Under the pieces are notes generated by a model that saw only the letters and a list, made by a program, of their open reading frames with translations, searched no databases and was not told the origin of the DNA. The translations under genes and the position numbers were made by a program. A stretch of DNA of 64,000 nucleotides from an uncultured Flavobacteriaceae bacterium (GTDB lineage Bacteria; Bacteroidota; Bacteroidia; Flavobacteriales; Flavobacteriaceae): positions 62,001 through 126,000 of the forward strand of contig CANMSI010000001.1 in assembly GCA_947500575.1 (NCBI GenBank), given 5' to 3'. Below are positions 33,894 to 42,219 of this stretch, piece by piece (within the stretch, counting starts at the first letter, position 1; every line of letters begins with the position of its first letter).

Positions 33894-36560
33894 ATGAAAG
33901 CGAATCAACCATCCCAACCCAAGAAAAGAAACCGGTTTTTAGAACCTATTCTTAAAACACTGAATTGGACAGAGCTATATTTTTTTATTGTGCTCCTTGG
34001 TTTAGTTCCAGCAATATCTGACTATTCGCTATTTCTACCTGTGGGCGGTTCTCATTTGGATTTTTTATTAAAAGAACCAGCTATCCTATATATAGTAATT
34101 GCTGCCTTGCTCCCCATAGGATTGTTTATTTGTATTAAAAAAAGAAGTTTTTGGATGCTGATAGGTTTACTTCCTATCATTTCGGGAGTTACATTCAAAC
34201 TCATCTATTACTTTACCACAATTCAAGAAGAGACTAGTCTATTTGCGTTGATTATGTTCATTGCCTATAAGCTAGCATTTTTCTACTTCGTTTTTAAAGG
34301 GCACCTCCGCTCATTATCATTTTTGGCTATTCTAATATTCATTGGGGTATTCCAGCCCACCTTACAGCTCGTTTCTTTTGGATTATTCTCTCTTGTTTGT
34401 AGAATGGCTTATCTGGCTATTAGTCAAAACCTATCCATCTTGGCAGTACTTAAACCAAAAAATCTCATTCGATTGTCATTTAAAACACTTCTTGCATGGA
34501 GCCCCATATTACTATTTGCTGTTCCAAGTTACATGGCAACAAAATACCTCAATCAAGAAGTAAAACAGCAATTATATGATAATACTTTTTTAAAATCGTA
34601 TCAGCTACATACTACTAAAAAAATAGAAGATTTAATGGACTATCCGATCCAAAAAAGTCTTTTAGAAAACGACCTTTCAGATGCAGGACATGAAAAAAGT
34701 CAACAACACCTCAATAATATTCTACGTGTGGTAAAATTCCGTTCGGATAGCTTAGGGTATGAAAAGGACTATAAAAAAGGGGTAGATGATTTTAAAGAAT
34801 TGTACCTGCTATATCAGGATGCTTATAACGCAAAAAGTCCATATGCAAGTAATTGGTTTGTGGCGGAACATACTTCATGGGAGTTGGAAAAAGTATTGAT
34901 CAACAAATTTCTGCCTGGAAGAAGTGAATTTGAATTAGATATTAATCTATCCATCAACGAAAAGTATGAACAAGATGAGTTGATAGCAAAAAATAAAGCC
35001 GATAGCATTAACCTCCAACTGCAAAAAAAGCTCGATGCAAAAATAACAGCTACCAATAAAAAAATGGACGAGATGATAGCAAAATCTCGATCCTTAGAAG
35101 CCCGAAGCAGAAATGCTGTTGGAGCACAACAAGAAGCTTTGTTAGCCGAAGCGAAAGCTACTTCGGACGCTATTAAAACCAGCACCAATGGTACCATAAA
35201 CGATATAAATGCTTCGGTTAAACAAGATATTGACGCCATTCCAGGACAAGCAAACAACATGTTCGCCAAAGCCGTCCCCACTACCCTGGTTGGTGTAAGT
35301 CCAGGTTTTAAGAATTCCAGTTGCGGATTTTTAGAAGTGAAGTGTTACGCATTCAATTTGGTGAAAAGTTTACTCAGATCAGTCTATAAAGAACAACGAG
35401 AAAAAGCAAGAATTGGAGTTGATGCGAGTGCGAATAGGCTAAAAGACAAAGCCAATGCAAAGTTGAATAAAACAACGAATGCTGCCACCAATGAAGTAAA
35501 CCAAAGTATTGCCGCTACCGAAGCAAAAATAACCGCTCTTACCAATGCAAGTGCCAGCAATGCAAACAATGCAAATACCGCGGCATTTGCTGAAATAAAC
35601 CATAGTATCGTTACTTCTGCAGAAACCCTTAAAAATCAACTAATAGAAATCAAAAAAACCACAAACGAAACCAATAGAGAAGTGAAATCTGGTTTAGAGA
35701 CTGGGTACAGAGGTGCTAAGGAAACAACGCGCCAGGTGCTATTAACCGCCTATAAGGCCATCTTCTATTTTGGTTTGTTTTCTAATATTTTGCTAGGCAT
35801 TCTTATTATCAAAAGCTACTTCTATGTTTTCTCTAGAATAACCTTCTCAGAAAAAAGCAATGTTTATGTAGACATCAAAGACAATCCAAAAACTTTTGAA
35901 AATGGTGTTTTAACAGAATGCAATACAGAATATTCGATCCCAATAGACAATTCGGAAAGCATGTATCTCTCCAGAAAATATATACCCACAGGAAGAGCGC
36001 CGAAGGTAGCGATACCAAGATGGACAAATGGGATTGTTTCTAGAATACGCAATGGGGTCTATTTAATGAACGAAGTAACGGTAAGGGAAAATGAAACCGA
36101 AAGTGTTGATTTTAGGTCGGTTGCAGGAGCTGAATTTGTGGAATGGAATTTAAGTGAGGGCGAAGAAGTAGTTTTTAATTATAAGGACTTAGTAGCCATG
36201 AGTGATACGCTAACACTATCCTCCTATATAAGCTTCCGTTTAACCTCGCTCTTTTTTGGACGTAGCATCTTTCATATTGCCAAAGGACCGGGGAAGTTAG
36301 TACTCAGAACTCATGGAAAACCCATTACGAACCATGAAGAACACTTGGTAAAAAGCGTACATATAGATCGAATCATTGCCTGGCAACGAACTACGCAATT
36401 CTCTATAGACTCAGAACTAAGTATGGTCAATATGTATTTCAGTGGGGTATACCTAAAACGCACTAATGATGATCTTATCGTAATCGATGCTGATGCCGGA
36501 AACACCAAAAGGAAGGTGGGCTTAGCAAAATTTGTCACCAAATTTCTATTACCCATTTAA
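33894..36560 (+). CDS. large membrane and coiled-coil protein with AIM24-like C-terminus
   Basis: This 888-aa protein has three parts. Residues about 20-220 contain around seven hydrophobic helices (LYFFIVLLGLVPAISD, LFALIMFIAYKLAFFYFVF, LAWSPILLFAVPSYMA). Residues about 330-615 are charged and alanine-rich with coiled-coil character (KKLDAKITATNKKMDEMIAK, QSIAATEAKITALTNASASN), interrupted by a short Cys-containing hydrophobic stretch near 470-490. A further hydrophobic segment at about 618-652 is followed by a beta-rich domain. Its VEWNLSEGEEVVFNYKDLVA and AKGPGKLVLRTHGKP resemble the AIM24/TIGR00266 fold. I recognise no whole-length family. The layout suggests an envelope-spanning scaffold. 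It is the largest gene of the 31-39 kb cluster. Confidence 0.6.
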   Translation: MKANQPSQPKKRNRFLEPILKTLNWTELYFFIVLLGLVPAISDYSLFLPVGGSHLDFLLKEPAILYIVIAALLPIGLFICIKKRSFWMLIGLLPIISGVTFKLIYYFTTIQEETSLFALIMFIAYKLAFFYFVFKGHLRSLSFLAILIFIGVFQPTLQLVSFGLFSLVCRMAYLAISQNLSILAVLKPKNLIRLSFKTLLAWSPILLFAVPSYMATKYLNQEVKQQLYDNTFLKSYQLHTTKKIEDLMDYPIQKSLLENDLSDAGHEKSQQHLNNILRVVKFRSDSLGYEKDYKKGVDDFKELYLLYQDAYNAKSPYASNWFVAEHTSWELEKVLINKFLPGRSEFELDINLSINEKYEQDELIAKNKADSINLQLQKKLDAKITATNKKMDEMIAKSRSLEARSRNAVGAQQEALLAEAKATSDAIKTSTNGTINDINASVKQDIDAIPGQANNMFAKAVPTTLVGVSPGFKNSSCGFLEVKCYAFNLVKSLLRSVYKEQREKARIGVDASANRLKDKANAKLNKTTNAATNEVNQSIAATEAKITALTNASASNANNANTAAFAEINHSIVTSAETLKNQLIEIKKTTNETNREVKSGLETGYRGAKETTRQVLLTAYKAIFYFGLFSNILLGILIIKSYFYVFSRITFSEKSNVYVDIKDNPKTFENGVLTECNTEYSIPIDNSESMYLSRKYIPTGRAPKVAIPRWTNGIVSRIRNGVYLMNEVTVRENETESVDFRSVAGAEFVEWNLSEGEEVVFNYKDLVAMSDTLTLSSYISFRLTSLFFGRSIFHIAKGPGKLVLRTHGKPITNHEEHLVKSVHIDRIIAWQRTTQFSIDSELSMVNMYFSGVYLKRTNDDLIVIDADAGNTKRKVGLAKFVTKFLLPI

Positions 36561-36620
36561 CAGTTCAATATGTATTCAATCATTCATTTAATAAATCAAT
36601 AACAATTAAAATTTAAAAAA

Positions 36621-36860
36621 ATGGAAAATCAAATTCAAATTCAAGTTCAAAAAAGTGAAAAATCATTTACAACAACCTTGCTCCTATGCATCTTAGTAGG
36701 AAGTCTAGGAATACATCGGTTTTATGCCGGAAAAATAGGCACGGGCATTCTGCAACTCATTACACTGGGGTTCTTAGGGCTCTGGACCCTCATAGATTTG
36801 ATCTTAATAGTGACACACAAATTCACCGACAAAGAAGGCTTAATAATTCAAGGAAATTAA
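36621..36860 (+). CDS. TM2 domain membrane protein
   Basis: This 79-aa protein is almost wholly a TM2 domain: two membrane helices separated by a short turn, with the signature GSLGIHRFYAGKIGTGILQL, followed by LGFLGLWTLIDLILI and a short cytoplasmic tail. TM2 proteins are found across bacteria and eukaryotes. Their function is mostly unknown, although in bacteria they often sit beside stress or toxin-like genes. It lies 60 bases after the large membrane protein and 11 before a lipoprotein, so it is clearly in the same operon. Confidence 0.9.
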   Translation: MENQIQIQVQKSEKSFTTTLLLCILVGSLGIHRFYAGKIGTGILQLITLGFLGLWTLIDLILIVTHKFTDKEGLIIQGN

Positions 36861-36871
36861 ATAAATAAACT

Positions 36872-37585
36872 ATGAAACACGCTATAAAACAAACCGGAAT
36901 TATACTAGGATGTAGCATGCTACTTTGCTTTCAAAGTTGCAAAGAAAAGACTCCGTCCGAAGAAACAACTGCTACTACAGAAACAGTGGAAACAATAGAA
37001 ACAGTAGAAGAGCTTTCTCAAAAAGCCAAAGAAAAACAGATAGAAAAACTAAACGCTGAAGAGGCGGCGATTGCCTTAGCTAAAAAAGAAGCGGAAGAAA
37101 AAGCGCAACTTGAAGCCGAAGCAATAGAGGCCGAAGCAGCCTTAGAAAGAGAACGTTTGGCAAGAGAATCACAGGCTAGAAGAGATAGTTTAGCACTTAT
37201 TGAACAAGCTAGAATAGATAGACAAGAACAAGCAAGATTGGCGGCTGAACTAGCGGCAGCCGAAAAAAGAAGAGCAGAGGAAGCCGCTGCTGCTGCATAC
37301 GCAAACCGACCATGTAAACGAAAAACCTTTAGAGGTACTAGTCATCATTCTTGGGTAGAATTTAGGTTACCGCAAGGTAAAAAGAATAAGTCCATACGCA
37401 TTCAAGGAGGGGCTTATAACAATTATGTTTTCCCCAAGTGCAATAGAGTTCATTGGAGTGATCTGGTTTTTGAATGTGATGACCGAAGTAGAGTATGGAA
37501 AAAAGTTTCAGGAAAATGGGATGCTGATGCTGCATGCCATGGTTCTAAAGGGAACAGTCCTTATGTATTCGTAGGTAAAAAATAA
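36872..37585 (+). CDS. coiled-coil lipoprotein with small C-terminal domain
   Basis: A lipoprotein signal ends at the lipobox FQSC (Cys23). Residues about 30-145 are Thr/Glu-rich and then a long Ala/Glu/Lys/Arg helix (AAIALAKKEAEEKAQLEAEA), resembling a TolA-type rod. The last ~90 residues form a compact domain with four cysteines (RPCKRKTFRG, FPKCNRVHWSD, FECDDRSRVW, DAACHGSKG) that I do not recognise. I infer an envelope-anchored rod that holds a small binding domain away from the membrane. It starts 11 bases after the TM2 gene. Function unknown. Confidence 0.7.
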   Translation: MKHAIKQTGIILGCSMLLCFQSCKEKTPSEETTATTETVETIETVEELSQKAKEKQIEKLNAEEAAIALAKKEAEEKAQLEAEAIEAEAALERERLARESQARRDSLALIEQARIDRQEQARLAAELAAAEKRRAEEAAAAAYANRPCKRKTFRGTSHHSWVEFRLPQGKKNKSIRIQGGAYNNYVFPKCNRVHWSDLVFECDDRSRVWKKVSGKWDADAACHGSKGNSPYVFVGKK

Positions 37586-37626
37586 GAAGTTCACTATTCC
37601 AATAATAAATATTAAACAAATAAATT

Positions 37627-38049
37627 ATGAACAGCAAAGAAACAACTCCAGGGTCCAAATTATATGGTTATGACAGAGAAACATACCAAGACGAAAACAA
37701 CGAAGACATCAAGAATCTTTACAGCATTACGGCAAAAGATAAAGCCTCAAAATTACTAGTAATAGGAGGACTGCATGGATATGAAAATACCGGAGAACCC
37801 ACAGGGCAAGAAGCTTCTGAGAAAAAGGTTTGTAGTTTTTCTATGGGAGATCAGGATAATAAATCTGTAGGAACTGGTATTAACTTCGTATATAAAAATA
37901 TTGCAAAGTATACCACTGATGGCTCCGATGTAACCAAGGAAAAACAAAAGGAAATTGCAACGCTGATTGAAAGATACCTCAACGGTGGATATTACGTACT
38001 TCTGTCCTGGTGTTATTCCCGTGTTTGGGCCAATAACAATGTTGGTTAG
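37627..38049 (+). CDS. short protein of the cluster, possible frameshifted hydrolase
   Basis: This 140-aa protein is not recognised as a whole. LLVIGGLHGYENTGEPTG holds a His-Gly after a hydrophobic strand (His50), and the C-terminal YYVLLSWCYSR holds a Cys after another (Cys129), a layout like clan CD cysteine peptidases. The HGYE could instead be an HxxE zinc motif of the M14/AspA type. The ORF stops abruptly after Cys129. The +1 frame stays open from about 37967 to 38170, and its TGA stop overlaps the next gene's start as ATGA. This suggests that the intact protein once ran, or still runs, into that frame for about 40 more residues. Confidence 0.5.
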   Translation: MNSKETTPGSKLYGYDRETYQDENNEDIKNLYSITAKDKASKLLVIGGLHGYENTGEPTGQEASEKKVCSFSMGDQDNKSVGTGINFVYKNIAKYTTDGSDVTKEKQKEIATLIERYLNGGYYVLLSWCYSRVWANNNVG

Positions 38050-38166
38050 TTTTTTCAACATGAAAAAACAAAACAGAGAAAGTACAAATCTTCAGATTGG
38101 TATCAAAAACGGAAAACGGCAAATTAAACCGTCAAAAAAAATTATTAACAGCTTACATACACTATT

Positions 38167-38997
38167 ATGAAAAATTTACTAACAAAGGGTATACTTGTAG
38201 CCCTATTTTTAAGCACAAGCCTAAGCAATGCACAAGAATTCGCCTCTTTCTTTAAGCATATTACTACCAGCGGAAATACCCAAAGCCACGTTACACATTT
38301 AGATCATAAAACAACCAATGGTGATAGAGATAAACTAGTGTTTATAACTCACGATTTTGGCACCAATGGTCCTTATGTACCTCAAGCATTGGGAGTCTGG
38401 TACAACGGAAGTAAATGGACTATTTACAGTCAGAATAAGGAGGCTATGCAGATGAATGCTGCTTTTAATGTATTGGTAACAGACAAAAGTAAAAATGCTT
38501 TTATTCATACAAACAAAGGATCTAATCGTATTTACACCAAATTAGACCATCCCGTCTTAAATAATAATCCGAAGGCAAAGTTTATAGTAACTCAGAACTA
38601 TGGGGCTACGGGGCCTTATAATCCAAATCATATTTCAATTGCCTATCTGGAAAATGCTTGGTATATCTATAATTTAAGCGAAGAGATTATGCCGCAAGGT
38701 GCTAAATTTAATATATTAATCAGTTCTAAAATATTTAGACATACTAATGAGCAAGTGGCAAATAACTGGAGTTTTATAAATAGTACAAAAACAAATAATA
38801 AAAGGAATGCGATGGTATTTGCAACAATCAATACTTATCGAAATAATATAGGCGGACCAGACGGAGCTACAGGCGTTTGGTACAGTAATAACAAATGGAC
38901 CGTTTACGATGAATCAAGAACCAAATTGTTTAATAATCAATCCTACAACGTGCTGTCCATAGAACTTGCAGACGAGGCGAAATGGGTGAAGTTATAA
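38167..38997 (+). CDS. secreted protein with three tandem GVWY-type repeats
   Basis: A signal peptide (LVALFLSTSLSNAQ) is followed by three repeats of about 85 residues. The best-conserved segment of each is a triple of aromatic and small residues: LGVWYNGSKWTIYSQN, ISIAYLENAWYIYNLS and TGVWYSNNKWTVYDES. Each is followed by M-x-x-(A/G)-A-x-FN(V/I)L or a similar ending (AAFNVLV, AKFNILI, QSYNVLS). Repeats of this type occur in secreted bacterial proteins of unknown function (I believe the DUF7452 group). They look beta-rich, consistent with ligand binding. It is the last gene of the 31-39 kb cluster and is followed by a probable terminator. Confidence 0.75.
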   Translation: MKNLLTKGILVALFLSTSLSNAQEFASFFKHITTSGNTQSHVTHLDHKTTNGDRDKLVFITHDFGTNGPYVPQALGVWYNGSKWTIYSQNKEAMQMNAAFNVLVTDKSKNAFIHTNKGSNRIYTKLDHPVLNNNPKAKFIVTQNYGATGPYNPNHISIAYLENAWYIYNLSEEIMPQGAKFNILISSKIFRHTNEQVANNWSFINSTKTNNKRNAMVFATINTYRNNIGGPDGATGVWYSNNKWTVYDESRTKLFNNQSYNVLSIELADEAKWVKL

Positions 38998-39039
38998 CTA
39001 TAGTTGGTCTCTTATCAAATAAGAAACCTTGGAATGTTT

Positions 39040-39076
39040 AAGTCCCTAAGGAAAAAGGAAATTTCTTTAGGGGCTT
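39040..39076 (+). terminator. probable terminator of the 31-39 kb cluster
   Basis: A 15-bp stem pairs AAGTCCCTAAGGAAA with TTTCTTTAGGGGCTT, including two G-T wobbles, around a 7-base loop. Only a weak T-rich stretch follows (ATTATTTAT). Its position 42 bases after the last gene of the cluster supports a terminator role. Confidence 0.6.
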
Positions 39077-39248
39077 ATTATTTATGGTGTCCTCCATACC
39101 AATATCATTTTCTTTATTCCTACGTCAAAAATTCCTAACTTTAAACCAATAGTAGTATGCTATAGTACATACTTCATACGATTTATTCCTATGGAATATG
39201 CCAACAATTTCAAAACTGTATCCATAGATTACCACCAATACCATTTTG

Positions 39249-40553
39249 ATGAACAAATTTCCTGTTTTTCTTACACTATTACTTCTTGCTTTGATAGTTG
39301 TTTCTTGTAAAAATACTTCTGACACTAAAACTTTAGATGATTTAGCCCTTCCAGATATGGAACTATTGTTTCAGGACTATGAAACTATGGAAGAAAACAA
39401 AACCTATGCTGCTTTTGCAGATAAGCTAGTTACAAAAAACAAAGATTTACAATCTTCAGAATTATATGTAGAAGCAGCGCGTTTGTATGCTTTAGCAAAC
39501 CAAATAGATAATAGCTTTGAAATGCTGAATCTTGCCATAGACAAAGGGATGTCTAATCCAAATATTTTGTCGAAGCTTAATTTAGAAGAATCCATTAAAA
39601 ACACAAGTCAAGGAAGCTTATTGATAGCGCGTTTAGATTCCATAGAAAAGCAATTATCTAAAGTAGAGAACTTTGATCTAGAAATGGGTTCAATGGATTT
39701 ATTTTGGACCTATTATGAAAAAGCAAAAAAAGATACCTTGAAAGCAAGAGTAATTTTTAAAGAGTATGTTTTAAAAGGACCTCCAGAAATTAGAGATTAC
39801 TATGTGGTGCGCTATAGCAACCCTAGTATGATGTATGCGCAAATGGTTAAAACAGCCCCTAATTATTATGATTATTTAAAAAAGCAGTTCAATTCAGATA
39901 GTATAAAAACCATAAAATCTAAAACCACTGCATGGATGCACACCTTTAAAAACATCTATCCCAAGGCGGTTTTCCCCAAGGTATATATAGTTCCTGGCAT
40001 CCTAAATTCCGGAGGGACTGCCACTGAAATGGGGATGTTTGTAGGAGGAGATATGTATGGAAAATCTGAAACGATGCCTACAGAAGAACTCAACGATTGG
40101 CAAAAAGGAGCCATTATGCAATTTGCAGACCTTCCTGGACTTACCATTCATGAACTAATGCACTTTCAACAAAATTACCGGGACACTATTAATACAAAAA
40201 ATGTGCTAAGAGGGGTCATTGAAGAGGGGGTTTGTGATTTTTTATTAGAGTTATGTTCGGGAGAAGTTCGCAGAAGTGAAAACCTAAAATATCTGCAAAC
40301 GGAAGAGCAGGCTGAAAAAATATGGCATGATTTAAAAAGAGATTTACTGACTGATGATTTCTCAAGGTGGTTGTACAATGGTGGAGATATAGAGGACCGT
40401 CCACACGATTTAGGATATACGGTAGGGTATTTGATTACCAAATCGTACTACGAGCAACATGAAAACAAGCAAAAAGCAGTATTTAATTTACTAAATACCA
40501 GTAATTTTAGAAACATTCTGGCAGAAAGTGAATATAGCTACTTATTAAATTAA
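39249..40553 (+). CDS. zinc-protease-like lipoprotein, GldB/DUF2268-related
   Basis: I start at the ATG at 39249 (a TTG three bases earlier is also open). The lipobox is VVSC (Cys20). The N-terminal ~130 residues are helical and repeat-like. The C-terminal part has a gluzincin-type site: IHELMHFQQ with His301, Glu302 and His305, then GVIEEGVCDFLLEL with Glu325/326 about 20 residues later as the third ligand. This matches the DUF2268 group, to which the gliding protein GldB is related. It is probably an envelope peptidase; a link to gliding is not shown. It is co-oriented with the M1 peptidase 13 bases downstream. Confidence 0.72.
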   Translation: MNKFPVFLTLLLLALIVVSCKNTSDTKTLDDLALPDMELLFQDYETMEENKTYAAFADKLVTKNKDLQSSELYVEAARLYALANQIDNSFEMLNLAIDKGMSNPNILSKLNLEESIKNTSQGSLLIARLDSIEKQLSKVENFDLEMGSMDLFWTYYEKAKKDTLKARVIFKEYVLKGPPEIRDYYVVRYSNPSMMYAQMVKTAPNYYDYLKKQFNSDSIKTIKSKTTAWMHTFKNIYPKAVFPKVYIVPGILNSGGTATEMGMFVGGDMYGKSETMPTEELNDWQKGAIMQFADLPGLTIHELMHFQQNYRDTINTKNVLRGVIEEGVCDFLLELCSGEVRRSENLKYLQTEEQAEKIWHDLKRDLLTDDFSRWLYNGGDIEDRPHDLGYTVGYLITKSYYEQHENKQKAVFNLLNTSNFRNILAESEYSYLLN

Positions 40554-40566
40554 TTCAATAGAAAAC

Positions 40567-42192
40567 ATGAGATTCTTAACAAAACTATTTGTTATAAGCG
40601 CCATAGGAATTGGTATAACAACAAATGCACAACAACAGTTTAACGAACAAGATACTCTAAGAGGTAGTATCACTCCGGAGCGTGTTTGGTGGGATCTTAA
40701 TTTCTACCATCTAAATATCTCTGTAAATCCTGATACCAAAACCATTTCGGGAAGCAATACGATCAGATATACGGTGCTTCAGGAACAGCAGGTATTGCAA
40801 GTAGATTTGCAACCCCCTTTGAAAATAGAAAAAATTGAACAGGACGGAAAAGAAGTGTCCTTCAAATCCAATGGAAATGCCCATTTTGTACAATTGATAA
40901 AAAATCAGAAGAAAGGAGCTATTAATGAGTTGGTGGTTCACTATTCTGGTGCTCCCAAGGAAGCTGTAAGAGCTCCATGGGATGGTGGCTTTTCATGGAA
41001 AAAAGATGCGAACGGGAACCATTTCGTAGCAACTTCGTGCCAAGGTCTCGGAGCCAGTGTTTGGTGGCCTAATAAAGACCATATGTATGATGAAGTAGAT
41101 AGTATGGCCATTAGTGTAGAAGTACCAAAAAACCTAATGAATGTGTCTAACGGGCGACTTAAAAGTGTAGAAAAGCATGATAAAACCAATACTTGGCATT
41201 GGTATGTAGAAAGTCCTATCAATAACTATGGAGTTAATGTAAACATTGGAGATTATGTTCATTTTGGTGAAAAATATGAAGGTGAAAAAGGCGTATTAGA
41301 TTTGGATTATTATGTACTAAGAGATCATCTAGAAAAAGCGAAAGAGCATTTTACTGATACCCCAAAAATGATGAAGGCCTTTGAACATTGGTTTGGCCCC
41401 TACCCCTTTTATGAAGATAGTTTTAAACTAGTAGAAGTTCCCTATTTGGGAATGGAACATCAGAGTTCTGTAACCTATGGGAATCAGTACAAAAAAGGAT
41501 ATTTAGGAAGAGACTTATCCAGCACTGGATGGGGGTTAAAATTTGATTTCATTATTATACACGAAGCCGGTCATGAATGGTTTGCCAACAATATCACCTA
41601 TAAAGATATGGCAGATATGTGGGTGCACGAGGGTTTCACCGCTTATTCCGAAAATCTATTTTTAGACTATCACTATGGTAAAGAAGCTTCCGCAGCATAC
41701 GTTATTGGAACGCGCGCTAATATTCAGAATGATCGTCCCATTATTGGTCAGTATCATGTAAATAATTCCGGTTCTAGCGATATGTATTACAAAGGAGCTA
41801 ATATGTTGCATACCCTTCGGCAATTGGTGGAAGATGATGAAAAATGGAGAGAAATTCTAAGAGGACTCAATGCTGAGTTTTATCACGCTACTGTAACCAC
41901 TCAACAAATAGAAGCGTATATCAGTAAACATACCAAAAAGGATTTATCCGCTTTTTTTAATCAGTATCTGCGCACTACCATGATTCCAATCTTAGAATTT
42001 AAACAAGATGGTACTTCCATTAGTTACAGATATACAAACATCGTGGAGGGCTTTGATATGCCACTTCAAATCGCTGATTCCAAAACTTGGTTATTCCCTA
42101 GTTCTGAATGGAAAACAACGGACTTAAAAACTGAGACCCCAAATTTTAAAATAGATCCTGACTTCTATATCAAGACGAAAAAAATAGAATAA
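40567..42192 (+). CDS. exported M1 family aminopeptidase
   Basis: A signal peptide (LFVISAIGIGITTNAQ) precedes a typical M1 fold. The N-terminal beta-saddle (FYHLNISVNPDTKTISGSNT) is followed by a thermolysin-like catalytic domain. The zinc site is complete: HEAGH (His332, Glu333, His336), with Glu355 exactly 18 residues further on in VHEGFTAYSE. The exopeptidase motif is present as YLGMEHQSS in place of GAMEN, as in several Bacteroidota M1 enzymes. At 541 aa it lacks the large C-terminal helical domain of PepN. It should release N-terminal residues from peptides in the periplasm or outside. Confidence 0.93.
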   Translation: MRFLTKLFVISAIGIGITTNAQQQFNEQDTLRGSITPERVWWDLNFYHLNISVNPDTKTISGSNTIRYTVLQEQQVLQVDLQPPLKIEKIEQDGKEVSFKSNGNAHFVQLIKNQKKGAINELVVHYSGAPKEAVRAPWDGGFSWKKDANGNHFVATSCQGLGASVWWPNKDHMYDEVDSMAISVEVPKNLMNVSNGRLKSVEKHDKTNTWHWYVESPINNYGVNVNIGDYVHFGEKYEGEKGVLDLDYYVLRDHLEKAKEHFTDTPKMMKAFEHWFGPYPFYEDSFKLVEVPYLGMEHQSSVTYGNQYKKGYLGRDLSSTGWGLKFDFIIIHEAGHEWFANNITYKDMADMWVHEGFTAYSENLFLDYHYGKEASAAYVIGTRANIQNDRPIIGQYHVNNSGSSDMYYKGANMLHTLRQLVEDDEKWREILRGLNAEFYHATVTTQQIEAYISKHTKKDLSAFFNQYLRTTMIPILEFKQDGTSISYRYTNIVEGFDMPLQIADSKTWLFPSSEWKTTDLKTETPNFKIDPDFYIKTKKIE

Positions 42193-42219
42193 TTCGTCAA
42201 ATCAAAAATCAAACATCAC

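Noticed and set aside
37967-38170. Independent small gene in the frame overlapping the cluster's short protein
   Set aside because: It lies mostly inside another ORF and has no start context or signal. It is better read as a displaced C-terminus and is reported that way.
31320-38997. Type VI secretion locus
   Set aside because: One gene resembles Tle1 effectors, but no sheath, Hcp, VgrG, baseplate or ClpV-type gene is present.
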